This document shows positions 45,697 through 53,612 of a stretch of DNA of 64,000 bases, piece by piece (the first letter of the stretch is position 1; the number at the start of each line of letters is the position of its first letter). Made by a program: the position numbers and the translations under genes. Under the pieces are notes generated by a model. It was not told where the DNA came from. It saw nothing but the letters and a program-made list of their open reading frames with translations, and did no database searches. The DNA comes from Streptomyces sp. NBC_00536 (GTDB taxonomy: Bacteria; Actinomycetota; Actinomycetes; Streptomycetales; Streptomycetaceae). The stretch covers positions 1-64,000 of the forward strand of contig NZ_CP107822.1 in NCBI RefSeq assembly GCF_036346295.1, given 5' to 3'.

Positions 45697-46154
45697 GGCC
45701 GGGTCTCCTGCTGCTCGGCGGTCGGATTCATCATGAGGGCGAAGGCCTCCCGGAAGACCGGGACGTTTTCGCTGGTCATCGTGTACGCGATGGCCTTCTG
45801 CCAGCTGGGGTGGTCGGGGTCGTACTTGACGGCGACGGGTGCCGCGGTGCCCTCGGGCCACCAGCCCTTGCGGACCCCGCGCGTCACCGCCCGGGACAGA
45901 GCGATGGTCGGGCCGCGCAGCTGGTCAGCGAACTCGGCGCGCAGGGTCTCCGCGGACTCGCTCCCGTCGGCGTCGACGACGAGCCGGGCGAAGCGCAGGG
46001 CGTTGGCCGGCAGGTCCCCGAGGTACTGCAAGGCCCGCTCGACGGACCACGTGGTGTCGACGGTGGTGACGGTCAGCTCCGCATTGTGCTGGGCGGCCAG
46101 GAGGACCAGCTTCTCGGCGAAGGCCTTGTCGGCACCCTCAATGGTGATCTTCAC
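45693..46154 (-). CDS. Hypothetical protein, 153 aa
   Basis: ATG 46154 overlaps the NUDIX stop (ATGA). Begins MKITIEGADKAFAEKLVLLA, a strand-helix opening, then AELTVTTVDTTWSVERALQYL; the C-terminal half is helical with WWPEGTAAPVAVKYDPDHPSW. Cytoplasmic, unknown family. Second gene of the leftward operon. Confidence 0.6.
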   Translation of the reverse strand: MKITIEGADKAFAEKLVLLAAQHNAELTVTTVDTTWSVERALQYLGDLPANALRFARLVVDADGSESAETLRAEFADQLRGPTIALSRAVTRGVRKGWWPEGTAAPVAVKYDPDHPSWQKAIAYTMTSENVPVFREAFALMMNPTAEQQETRP

Positions 46155-46567
46155 GCGGTGGCCGCCGCGGCGAGGATGTCGGCGTGGTCGAAGGCGAGCT
46201 GCGCGGGGAGGGAGTCAACGGGCCACCAGCGGGCGGACGTTGCGTCGTCCCCGGCCTGTACCGCGGTGCCGGTGGGCACGGTCACCGCGTACGCGACGGT
46301 GACGAAACGGCCCCGCGGGTCGCGGTCGGGCTGGTCGAAGGTGCCGACCTGGCGCAGGTCGCCTTCGACCACGCGCAGCCCGGTCTCCTCGGCCAGCTCC
46401 CTCACGGCCGCCGCGCGGCTCGTCTCCCCGGCGTCGACCCAGCCGCCGGGCAGCGCCCAGGCGCCCTTGTGCGGCGGCCAGCCGCGTTCGATCAGCAGCA
46501 CCAGGCCGTCCGGAGTGGTGGCCACGATATCGGCGGTGAGGCGGATGTTCTCGACGGTCTCGGTCAT
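46151..46567 (-). CDS. NUDIX hydrolase
   Basis: 138 aa, ATG 46567 with GAAAGGA. The NUDIX box is complete near residues 42-64: GGWVDAGETSRAAAVRELAE followed by ETG, fitting G-x5-E-x7-R-E-U-x-E-E-x-G-U. Such enzymes cleave nucleoside diphosphates linked to another group, including damaged dNTPs, NAD-like and capped-RNA substrates; the substrate here is unknown. First gene of the operon that also holds deoxyribosyltransferase-like and kinase-like enzymes. Confidence 0.92.
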   Translation of the reverse strand: MTETVENIRLTADIVATTPDGLVLLIERGWPPHKGAWALPGGWVDAGETSRAAAVRELAEETGLRVVEGDLRQVGTFDQPDRDPRGRFVTVAYAVTVPTGTAVQAGDDATSARWWPVDSLPAQLAFDHADILAAAATA

Positions 46568-46740
46568 GTGGGTCCTTTCGGTGAATTCTTGTCCTGTTCT
46601 TCGGGTTCTACATGAGCGAGTGTGCCGGTCACCCCCTCTCCCGTCTAGCCCCCGGAGAAACTTGGCGAAATTCTGCACACGATCGGGTGACGTGAACAGC
46701 TGAGCCGCAGGATCCGAGCACGGCCATCGACCAGCCGCGT

Positions 46741-47880
46741 TCAGGTAGTTCCCTCCTCCAGGGCGCCGGCGACGTCGGCTGCAAGCCCGTAGCCGGGGCT
46801 GTCGTCGAGGAGTTCCTTGCGGGCGTTGTAGCGCTGAGTGGTGCGCGAGTCCTTGTGGTCGGCCCAGCGCTGCACCTTGTCCGGGCGGGCGTCCGGCCGG
46901 GCCAGGGCGTGGGTGATGGCGTCGACCTTCGTGCCGTGCGGGCCCCGCAGCGGCAGGTTGGCGCGCTTGGCGACGGCCTGGAGGGTCCGCCACACGGCCG
47001 GTTCGTCGAGCTGGCCGCCGGTGGCGGTGCAGAACAGCCAGCCCTCGGTCCGGCCGTCGAGGTAGCTCTGGAGCGCGTCCCAGGCCGCCGGCGGGATCGG
47101 CTTCTTGCCCCGCCCGCCGCCCTTCATCTTCTCCAGCAGCAGCACGCGGTGCCCCTTGTCGTAGGCGAGGTCCGCCACGCGGGCGTTGAGGAGGGCATCG
47201 ATGCGCAGGCAACAGGTGTAGAGCACCAGGAGCATCGCGTACGTACGCTGCCGGTACGCCGCGATACGGTGCTCGTCCCGGGCCGTGACCAGCAGCTTTG
47301 CCCACTCCCGCTCGGTGTAGCCGGGGGTCGAAGAGTAGTCCGGGTCCAGGTAGGGGCGCTGCACGGCGTCGAAGGGATTCTTCACCCCGTCCTCGCTGAT
47401 CTTGTCCAGGAAGCCGAAGAAACTGGAGGCGGCCGACAGGGCGTTGGCCCGGGAGGCGTCCGAGTACAAGGCGCCCGTGCGGGCCATCTCGCCCCGCGGG
47501 CCGCCCTTGACCGGGACCCACTTCGGGGTGACCTCCAGCCAGAGCCGGAAGCCGTCGGCGAGCGTGAACTTCACGGCCATCGGGTGAGCGCCGTGCTCCC
47601 GGGCGAACTCCTCGAAGACGCGGAACCCGCGGGCGTACGACTTCATCGTGTTCGCCGACCGCTGGTGCGCGATCCACGACGCGGCGAGCGTCGGCAACGG
47701 ATCGCCCTCGCCGTACAGCGCGAGCAGATGCTCGTACAGCTTCCGCGCGTGCTCGGGCCACAGGTCGCGCGGATCGCTGCGCAGGGTCGAGAGCGTCGAG
47801 CGGGGCGACCGGGCCACTTCCGAACCCGGCGTGTCGGTCAATTCACCTGATTGCGGTACATCCTGATCCGGTGTCAGCAT
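46741..47880 (-). CDS. Tyrosine recombinase / integrase
   Basis: 379 aa from ATG 47880, chosen because TATCCT six bases upstream forms a leaderless -10; GTG 47925 would add 15 residues. A SAM-like core-binding domain (about 55-165) precedes the catalytic domain: box I Arg in YTCCLRIDALLNARV, KMKGGGRGKKPIP with the beta-hairpin Lys, then ITHALARPDARPDKVQRWADHKDSRTTQRYN carrying the HxxxR, DH and final Tyr positions. Box II is H-A-L-A-R and shortened compared with the usual HxLR-H. It may integrate the element or resolve multimers. Confidence 0.85.
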   Translation of the reverse strand: MLTPDQDVPQSGELTDTPGSEVARSPRSTLSTLRSDPRDLWPEHARKLYEHLLALYGEGDPLPTLAASWIAHQRSANTMKSYARGFRVFEEFAREHGAHPMAVKFTLADGFRLWLEVTPKWVPVKGGPRGEMARTGALYSDASRANALSAASSFFGFLDKISEDGVKNPFDAVQRPYLDPDYSSTPGYTEREWAKLLVTARDEHRIAAYRQRTYAMLLVLYTCCLRIDALLNARVADLAYDKGHRVLLLEKMKGGGRGKKPIPPAAWDALQSYLDGRTEGWLFCTATGGQLDEPAVWRTLQAVAKRANLPLRGPHGTKVDAITHALARPDARPDKVQRWADHKDSRTTQRYNARKELLDDSPGYGLAADVAGALEEGTT

Positions 47881-47884
47881 CCTG

Positions 47885-47908
47885 ACAGGATAACTGTAAT
47901 TATCCTGT
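47885..47908. promoter_or_regulatory. ACAGGATAA inverted repeat over integrase promoter
   Basis: ACAGGATAA (47885-47893), CTGTAA, TTATCCTGT (47900-47908). The right arm, read leftward, contains the TATCCT -10 hexamer, so a bound repressor would silence the recombinase. Confidence 0.65.
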
Positions 47909-47963
47909 GTGTTCGTTCCGGTCACTCCGGCGGGTGAATCCGGCCGAAGATGTCAGCAAAACC

Positions 47964-47996
47964 CTGACACTGTCAGTCGTCAGGTCTAACCTGACG
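47964..47996. promoter_or_regulatory. CTGACA-type palindromes at regulator promoter
   Basis: CTGACA-C-TGTCAG (47964-47976) and CGTCAGG-TCTAA-CCTGACG (47978-47996). TAACCT at 47987 plus seven bases and ATG 48000 makes a leaderless promoter. TGACAGG half-sites also occur at the recombinase start, suggesting joint control of the divergent pair. Confidence 0.65.
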
Positions 47997-47999
47997 CTC

Positions 48000-48800
48000 A
48001 TGGATGAGACGAACGACCAACCCGACGAGCGGGCCCGACCCCCGGCGCTGACTCCGGTCGACGAGGCGATGCTCGCCCGCGCCCACACCCTCATGCAGAT
48101 CGTCGAGGCAGGACTGCGCGACGTCTCCGAGCGCTACCGCGACGACGACCACGGCCGCGTGCTCCGCGACGCCCTGTTCATCCAGGGCCTCGCCGATGAT
48201 CTGGTCACCAAGGCCGTCATCGCCGAGCGCGAGCGCGGAGCGAGCTGGACGGCCATCGGCAACGCCGCCGACATCTCCCGCCAGTCCGCCCACGAGCGCT
48301 GGAACACCAAGGTCGCCGCCTGGGTGCTGATGGGCCGCCAGCGCAGCGGCATCGGCCGCGGCGAGGCCGACCCGGCCACCCACGCCCAGTACCTGGGCGA
48401 GTGGCTCGACGCCCTGGTCGGCAAGGGCCGCGACGCCATCAGCCGACTCCTGCCCTCCCTGTCTGACCCGGCCGCCCGCCAGGAGGCCAACGACCGCCGC
48501 GCCGAGGTGAAGCGCCTTGAGCAGCGGGCCGAGGAACTGGGCATGGAGTGCGAGGCCGCGTACCACGCGGCGATGGCGGCGGCCGGTACGGATGCCGCCG
48601 AGGAGAAGCGCGCGGTGTGGGCCGCCAAGCACTTCGCCCGCGCCGAGGTCTTCGAGCGGCTCGCCGTCATCGAGGAGCCCGCCGCAGCCGACCGACGCCG
48701 TCGCGCGGCACAACTGCGCGCCGTCGCCGAGGGCATCCTCCGCCAGGACGGACTCGACTCCGAGACCCGGCTGCCCACCGGCACAACCACCGTGGCGTAG
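48000..48800 (+). CDS. HTH-containing regulator divergent from integrase, 266 aa
   Basis: ATG 48000, no ribosome site, leaderless -10 TAACCT. The middle contains ERERGASWTAIGNAADISRQSAHERW (near 80-105), a clear helix-turn-helix in which SRQSAHERW would be the recognition helix. It is followed by helical coiled-coil segments (KRLEQRAEELGMECEAAYHAA) for oligomerisation. Palindromes over its own promoter and over that of the divergent recombinase make it the likely repressor of both. Confidence 0.75.
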   Translation: MDETNDQPDERARPPALTPVDEAMLARAHTLMQIVEAGLRDVSERYRDDDHGRVLRDALFIQGLADDLVTKAVIAERERGASWTAIGNAADISRQSAHERWNTKVAAWVLMGRQRSGIGRGEADPATHAQYLGEWLDALVGKGRDAISRLLPSLSDPAARQEANDRRAEVKRLEQRAEELGMECEAAYHAAMAAAGTDAAEEKRAVWAAKHFARAEVFERLAVIEEPAAADRRRRAAQLRAVAEGILRQDGLDSETRLPTGTTTVA

Positions 48801-48891
48801 AGCCGACTTGGGTGCTCGTGCCTACCGGTGTCAGCACCCGGACATACCGTTGCAACCACCACCGTTCCGCCAATGAAAGGCCACCGACACC

Positions 48892-49128
48892 ATGGACCAT
48901 CTGACCCGCCGTGCCGCCGACGTCATCGCCGAGGCCCTGGCCGACGGGCGCGACGTCGCCGAGTTCCTCGCGCACGCGCTGTGCACCGTCGCCGCCAAGG
49001 AGGGCGGCACGGAAGAGGTCCTGCGCAACCGCTCCGGGTCCTGGGAGGCCGGTTACGTCCGCAGCCTCATGGAAGGCACCGTGGGCCCGGACGGCGAGGC
49101 CCTGGCAACGTACCGGGAGGACGTGTGA
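48892..49128 (+). CDS. Small hypothetical protein, 78 aa
   Basis: ATG 48892 with GAAAGG upstream. Helical and acidic (DHLTRRAADVIAEALADGRD, VAEFLAHALCTVAAKEGG). First gene of a rightward, tightly spaced run reaching 52788. A hairpin (GGGTGCT..AGCACCC, 48810-48839) just upstream may end the regulator transcript. Function unknown. Confidence 0.6.
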   Translation: MDHLTRRAADVIAEALADGRDVAEFLAHALCTVAAKEGGTEEVLRNRSGSWEAGYVRSLMEGTVGPDGEALATYREDV

Positions 49129-49304
49129 TGCCGACCTTCCTCACCGTCGCCATGCTGCTCGGCGCCGCCGCGATGGCCTGGTTCTTCGTGGGCCTGATGC
49201 GCGTGCACTCCGGCCGGGCCAAGAACGTGATCGAGGGCATGACACCCAGGCGGGTCGTCAACCGGCGCCTTCTCCGCCAGATCCACGAACGGAACAGCCG
49301 GTGA
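49128..49304 (+). CDS. Small membrane protein, 58 aa
   Basis: ATG 49128 in a TGATG overlap. One N-terminal membrane helix (FLTVAMLLGAAAMAWFFVGL) and a basic cytoplasmic tail (RRVVNRRLLRQIHERNSR). Function unknown. Confidence 0.6.
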   Translation: MPTFLTVAMLLGAAAMAWFFVGLMRVHSGRAKNVIEGMTPRRVVNRRLLRQIHERNSR

Positions 49305-49657
49305 CCGATGCCGTGAACAGCGGCACCCGCTACCGCTGGCAGCGTGCCGCGCACACCGTGCTCGCCGACCTCCTCCGGGACGGCGCCGCGCACGATCTGC
49401 CACCGCTGACCTGGACACTCGACCCCGGCGGGTCACTGGCCGGTGAGGCCGACAGCAGCACCTACACCCCCGCCGAGCAGCGCGCAGCGGTCCAGGCGTG
49501 GGCCGACCACATCGGCACGATCGTCGAATCCCATCCCATGATCGGCCGCCGCGAGCAGCTGTACGCGGGGTGGACCGTCGTGGATACGGCGGTCACCGGA
49601 TCCATCCGCGCCACCCTCCTCACGGCCGAGCTGCGTCCGCCGGCAGAAGCCCCGTGA
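49301..49657 (+). CDS. Hypothetical protein, 118 aa
   Basis: GTG 49301 overlapping the preceding stop. Contains two Trp-bearing strands (LPPLTWTLDPGGSLAGEA, YAGWTVVDTAVTGSIRATLL) and a central helix (EQRAAVQAWADHIGTIVESH). Soluble and acidic. This strand-helix-strand layout resembles small DUFs of Streptomyces phages, but no name can be given. Confidence 0.55.
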   Translation: MTDAVNSGTRYRWQRAAHTVLADLLRDGAAHDLPPLTWTLDPGGSLAGEADSSTYTPAEQRAAVQAWADHIGTIVESHPMIGRREQLYAGWTVVDTAVTGSIRATLLTAELRPPAEAP

Positions 49658-49688
49658 CCATCCCACCTCTCGAAAGGCCGACCACCCC

Positions 49689-50447
49689 ATGCCGCTGAGC
49701 ATCCCGTTGCTGCTGGTCCCGGGTCACCCCGACCACCACTACACCGTCCACATCCACCGCGTCCGCTTGGACAGCGCAGCCCCCGGTCCGCTCACCGTCG
49801 ACCAGCTCGCGGAGCTGGAGAGCAGCGCCCGCAGGGGTCTGAGGTCCGTCTCCGAGTGCGCCGCCGCCGAACTGGTCGAGGTCGAGGTCATCGAGGACCT
49901 CGTCGGGGCCGATGCGGTGGCACGCATGCTGTGCAACTCCGACATCTGCGCGGCGGCCGCCGAGGGCTACCTCCTCGCCGTCGGCGAGGACGCCGAGGCC
50001 GAAGCCGCCCGCACGTGGGCCGCCGGCAAGCTCCAGGCTCAGACCGTCGAGGTTCTCAAGCGCCACCGCGAGGTGGAGAAGGCCGCCCTCGGCAAGACCA
50101 GCTATCTCTTCAACGTGGTCGCGGCTATGCCCGAGAACGAGACGGTCGTGATGCTGGACGAGGCTGCCCACCTGATCCGGGAGAACAACCTCTTCCCCGA
50201 CCGGTCGCCGGAGGGGGTGCGGAAGGAGATCGACCGGCTGATCCGGCAGGGTCGTGAGCCGTACCCGGTCCAGTCCCGCGTCACGGCCGTGGACCTGGAC
50301 CCGGCCGGAAGCCTTCCGACCTGGACGGGAGGCTCCCGCGGCTCCGCCCCCGTGACGCTCACGGCGGAAGGCCGAGCCCAGCTCGACCAGCTCGCCAAGG
50401 AGTGGAACCAGACGCCGCCCGACTCCCGTACCGAGACGGAGAACTGA
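49689..50447 (+). CDS. CxxxxC-family protein, 252 aa
   Basis: ATG 49689 with GAAAGG. Starts MPLSIPLLLVPGHPDHHYTV and contains the motif VARMLCNSDICAAAAEGYLL (Cys-x4-Cys) after a strand-rich section (AAELVEVEVIEDLV). The same plan recurs in the products at 50449 and 51079. The C-terminal half is helical, then unstructured. First of the paralogue group; function unknown. Confidence 0.6.
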   Translation: MPLSIPLLLVPGHPDHHYTVHIHRVRLDSAAPGPLTVDQLAELESSARRGLRSVSECAAAELVEVEVIEDLVGADAVARMLCNSDICAAAAEGYLLAVGEDAEAEAARTWAAGKLQAQTVEVLKRHREVEKAALGKTSYLFNVVAAMPENETVVMLDEAAHLIRENNLFPDRSPEGVRKEIDRLIRQGREPYPVQSRVTAVDLDPAGSLPTWTGGSRGSAPVTLTAEGRAQLDQLAKEWNQTPPDSRTETEN

Positions 50448-50448
50448 C

Positions 50449-51075
50449 GTGCCGCTGAACGTTCCCGTCACCATCACACTCCCACCGCTCGACCGGTCTT
50501 ACACGGTGCACACCGACCGCCAGCGCTGGAGCGCCGACCAGCTCGCCACGGTGCCCGATGGCCGCGACTTCATGGAGAGGGCGGTCCGCAGGGGCGTCCG
50601 TGAGGCCGCCCTGAGCTGCGCCTACGCCCAGTTCACCCCGGCGGTCATCGTCACGGACCCGCACCCGGACGGGTCGGTGACGATGACCGGCCGCGTGCTG
50701 TGCGACAACAAGGACTGCCACACCGCCGCACAGCGCCACCACCTCGATGCTGCCGAGGCGATCGAGGCCAAGGCCGCCGCAGAGTGGGCCTTCGAGAAGG
50801 ACTTGGGGCTCGCCCCCGGAGGCCTGCGGGAGCGCAGCCTGTTCGCTCGCATGTCGATCGGCATCATCCTCACCGCCGTCGGCACGGCCATGAGCACCTA
50901 CGACTACCAGCGCCCGGACAACCTCTCCGGGAACAGCCTGTCCGCCGTGTTCGGCCAGCAGGCCGACAAGATGTGCAACCTCCTGGCCTACCCCACGCTC
51001 GCCGCAGGAGCTCTGACCGTGCTCTTCGCCCTCATCAGCCATATCGCCACCGACCGCACCAGCAAGGAGGGCTGA
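50449..51075 (+). CDS. CxxxxC-family protein with C-terminal membrane helices, 208 aa
   Basis: GTG 50449, one base after the previous stop. Begins MPLNVPVTITLPPLDRSYTV, close to the 49689 product, and carries GRVLCDNKDCHTAAQRH (Cys-x4-Cys). It ends with two membrane helices (FARMSIGIILTAVGTAMSTY; LLAYPTLAAGALTVLFALISH), so this paralogue is membrane-bound. Function unknown. Confidence 0.6.
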   Translation: MPLNVPVTITLPPLDRSYTVHTDRQRWSADQLATVPDGRDFMERAVRRGVREAALSCAYAQFTPAVIVTDPHPDGSVTMTGRVLCDNKDCHTAAQRHHLDAAEAIEAKAAAEWAFEKDLGLAPGGLRERSLFARMSIGIILTAVGTAMSTYDYQRPDNLSGNSLSAVFGQQADKMCNLLAYPTLAAGALTVLFALISHIATDRTSKEG

Positions 51076-51078
51076 CCG

Positions 51079-51699
51079 TTGTCGTCGATCGCCACCGCCA
51101 CCCTGTCCGACCGTACCGACGCCGTAGTGCACACCGAGTCCCTCGGCTGGGGCGAGGCCACCTTGTCCCAGCACGGGCGGGGTGCTCTCGTCGCCGCCGT
51201 GCTGGACGGCCTCCGTGCGGAAGCCGAGAGCTTCGACTGCGCGGCCCTGCGCGACGGCAGCACCGCCGCGACCAGGGTCGTCTTCCGCAAGGAGCACGGC
51301 ATGGTGTGGGCCGAGGTCCGCGTGCTGTGCGCCGATACCCGCTGCCGGAAGGTAGCCGAGCAGTACGAGCAGGAACACGGCCACGAGACCTCCGACGCCG
51401 TGACGGCCCGGGCGTGGGCACGAGCCACCGACGAGGGCACGAGGGACTGGGCACAGGAGCTGGCCGCGCACGCGGTCCTGGATGCGAACCTGGCCCGGCT
51501 GCGCGCGAGCGACCCAGACGCGGCCCGCCTGCTGCCGGAAGGCTGCTTCAGCGCCGGACTGACCGGCTCGAACCCCGGCTTCGACGTGGGCAACGCGGTT
51601 CAGCGGTACGCCGCCGCCAAGCACGCCGCGGGCCGGATGGACCTGTACCACTCCCTCTTCGCCGGCACGGACGCGGCCGAGGGACTGGCGCTCCGGTGA
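51079..51699 (+). CDS. CxxxxC-family protein, 206 aa
   Basis: TTG start at 51079 with AAGGAGG seven bases upstream. Contains VWAEVRVLCADTRCRKVAEQ (Cys-x4-Cys), then helices rich in Ala and Arg. No membrane segment. The N-terminus (SSIATATLSDRTDAVVHTES) differs from its paralogues. Its stop overlaps a 25-codon ORF. Confidence 0.6.
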   Translation: MSSIATATLSDRTDAVVHTESLGWGEATLSQHGRGALVAAVLDGLRAEAESFDCAALRDGSTAATRVVFRKEHGMVWAEVRVLCADTRCRKVAEQYEQEHGHETSDAVTARAWARATDEGTRDWAQELAAHAVLDANLARLRASDPDAARLLPEGCFSAGLTGSNPGFDVGNAVQRYAAAKHAAGRMDLYHSLFAGTDAAEGLALR

Positions 51700-51773
51700 C
51701 GACCACCGCGTCCGGCGACATCGTCGCCCAGCACAAGCAGCCTCCGACCGAAGAGACCGAGGGGAGCCACTGA
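51696..51773 (+). CDS. 25-aa micro-ORF
   Basis: GTG 51696 overlaps the previous stop (GTGA) and its TGA overlaps the next ATG (TGATG). The peptide is polar (VTTTASGDIVAQHKQPPTEE). The double overlap favours translation, at least as a coupling device. Confidence 0.4.
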   Translation: MTTTASGDIVAQHKQPPTEETEGSH

Positions 51774-52156
51774 TGAGCACCGCTGTACGCACCTGGGGTA
51801 TCTGGCAGCCGACCGCCGATGGTTCCCTGCCCCAGGGCACCCCCGGCGCGCGCCCCCTGGAATGGTGGCCTTCTACCCGTGCCGCGAAGGCCTCGCTCCG
51901 GGCCCGCACCCCGCAGGCGGCGGGCACCATCAACACCGACACCGAGCGCCGTGCCGACGGCCGGACCATGGCCACCGCCCAGTTCTACGGCAGCCAGCAG
52001 TCCGTCATCTTCCTCTACAAGGTCGAGGGAGACGACGGCGGCCGCCCCGTCCGCCCGGCCGGCGAGCCCTTCGCCGTGCTGGAGTTCGGCCCGCGCGGAG
52101 GCGTCCGCCGCCGCTCCCTCGTTCTGCCCGCGGTCAACGAGGAGGCCGTCCGTTGA
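51773..52156 (+). CDS. Hypothetical protein, 127 aa
   Basis: ATG 51773 with GAGGGGAG. Trp-containing start (VRTWGIWQPTADGSLPQGTP), a flexible middle, then strands (QSVIFLYKVEGDD, FAVLEFGPRGGVRRRSLVLP). Soluble. In the CxxxxC run but without the motif. Function unknown. Confidence 0.55.
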   Translation: MSTAVRTWGIWQPTADGSLPQGTPGARPLEWWPSTRAAKASLRARTPQAAGTINTDTERRADGRTMATAQFYGSQQSVIFLYKVEGDDGGRPVRPAGEPFAVLEFGPRGGVRRRSLVLPAVNEEAVR

Positions 52157-52788
52157 GCAGCTCCGATGCCCTGTCCGCCTACCTGGGGTGGACCCGGCCC
52201 GCCCACCGGCCCGACTGCGCACGCCCGTCCTGGGAGGTCGACCTCCGCACGGAGTTCGGACAGCACCGCAACCGCCGCGGCGGGCCCGCGCACTCCTGCC
52301 CGAACGATGACTGCGACCACGGTGACCAGTACGAGGAGGTGACCGTACGGCTGCTGTGCCGCTCCTGCCAGGTGGTGAGGCTGATCACCGGAGAGGAGCA
52401 GAGCGACCGCAGCACCACCACGGCGAGCACCGGCTACGGGCAGGCCCCCAAGCCCGTGGCCGGGCTGTGGCTCTACCCCGGCCCGCCGCTGCTGCGCCTC
52501 CACGACTCCACCCCCTACTCCTACCTCTGCACGCTGGAGAGGGTGGAACAGCTGGATGAGAAGGACATCGTCGGCACCATCGTGGAAGGCCGCGGCTCGC
52601 GCGGTGCCACCGTGTGGAGCGCTGCCGCCCTCCTGGAGGTCCGCCATCTGCCCAGCGTCCGCACGGAGCCCTACTTCACCTGGAAGACGGTCAGCGGCGA
52701 CACCGCGTTCAAGACCGTGGCCGCCGCGGCGAAGTGGGTAAAGGCCGCCGTCGACGCGGCCGCCACCGAGAAGGAGGTCGCCGAGTGA
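52153..52788 (+). CDS. CxxC-bearing hypothetical protein, 211 aa
   Basis: TTG 52153 overlapping the previous stop. Has SCPNDDCDHGDQYEEVTVRL, then LLCRSCQVVRLITGE (two Cys pairs, likely one zinc site), followed by beta-rich sequence (VAGLWLYPGPPLLRLH, GATVWSAAALLEVRHL) and a C-terminal helix. Resembles the CxxxxC paralogues in having a strand then Cys pair then helix. Last gene of the rightward run. Confidence 0.6.
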   Translation: MSSSDALSAYLGWTRPAHRPDCARPSWEVDLRTEFGQHRNRRGGPAHSCPNDDCDHGDQYEEVTVRLLCRSCQVVRLITGEEQSDRSTTTASTGYGQAPKPVAGLWLYPGPPLLRLHDSTPYSYLCTLERVEQLDEKDIVGTIVEGRGSRGATVWSAAALLEVRHLPSVRTEPYFTWKTVSGDTAFKTVAAAAKWVKAAVDAAATEKEVAE

Positions 52789-52821
52789 TCTCAGAGACGC
52801 CCACCCGATACTTCCGCGGTG

Positions 52822-53487
52822 TCACGGTTGGGCCGGGAGCAGGGTGAGGCGGATGCTGCGGCCCTGAAGGTGGAAGCTGAACGGCGCCACGATCTCCGGG
52901 CCGACGTTCTCGACCAGCCAGGCGTCGTCGCCATCCTGGCCGCAGCGCACGTACAGGTGCCCGTCGAGCTCCACGAGCAGCGCGGCGCGCTCCAGGCGCT
53001 CGCGGACGTGGTTGGCGAAGGCGAGCTTGCCCTTCTCCCAGGCGTCGCGGACGTGCTTGTGCACGGTGGGCAGCTTGTGCGCCACCAGCGGCCACGCGTA
53101 GCCGGGGCCGGGCAGGCGCGCGACACGGAAGCTTTCCCAGGACAGGGAGCCGTTACTGCCTTCGGGGTAGCCGCACTCGCGGGCCAGGTCGGCCCACTTG
53201 TTGGCCTTGATGCGCTGGCGGCAGCGCTCGCACGCCTTCCAGAGCATCGCGGCGATGGGCATGCCGATCCGGATGCCCGAGCCGGGGACGAGTTCGACGG
53301 ACTGCTCGGCCTGCCGGGCCGGGAAGGCCCACACCACCGGCGGCGACTCGATACCGACGATCGGCCCGTTCGGGCAGAACTCGCACGCGGCCCCCGCGTT
53401 CTCCAGGTTCATCGGCTCGGCGACGACGGCCTCGTCCCGGGGAGCCGGGACGCAGGTGATCGCTTCGAAGACCGTGGTGGGTTCCAT
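52822..53487 (-). CDS. Hypothetical Cys-containing protein, 221 aa
   Basis: ATG 53487. Metal-type pairs GAACEFCPNG (near 37) and KACERCRQRIKANKW (near 88) are separated by a strand-rich segment. The C-terminal half has VHKHVRDAWEKGKLAFANHV and a final beta section. Convergent with the CxxxxC operon and divergent from the HTH regulator at 53610. No family recognised. Confidence 0.6.
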   Translation of the reverse strand: MEPTTVFEAITCVPAPRDEAVVAEPMNLENAGAACEFCPNGPIVGIESPPVVWAFPARQAEQSVELVPGSGIRIGMPIAAMLWKACERCRQRIKANKWADLARECGYPEGSNGSLSWESFRVARLPGPGYAWPLVAHKLPTVHKHVRDAWEKGKLAFANHVRERLERAALLVELDGHLYVRCGQDGDDAWLVENVGPEIVAPFSFHLQGRSIRLTLLPAQP

Positions 53488-53576
53488 GTCCTACATAACT
53501 ACCGGCGCTTCGGATGGTGATGGTCTTCAAGCGGCTTCCCGGCCACCCTGCGGCACCCGGTGGCCTTCAACGCCCA

Positions 53577-53612
53577 CATGTCCACTGCTGGACATGTACA
53601 GTAGTGGACATG
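53577..53612. promoter_or_regulatory. Nested inverted repeat over regulator promoter
   Basis: CATGTCCACT (53577-53586) and AGTGGACATG (53603-53612) flank GACATGTAC. TACAGT at 53597 followed by seven bases and ATG 53610 gives a leaderless promoter within the repeat. Probable autoregulatory operator. Confidence 0.72.

Noticed and set aside
46568..47761. Extension of the NUDIX frame to a 536-codon protein
   Set aside because: The upstream part is the out-of-frame shadow of the recombinase gene; ATG 46567 has its own ribosome site.
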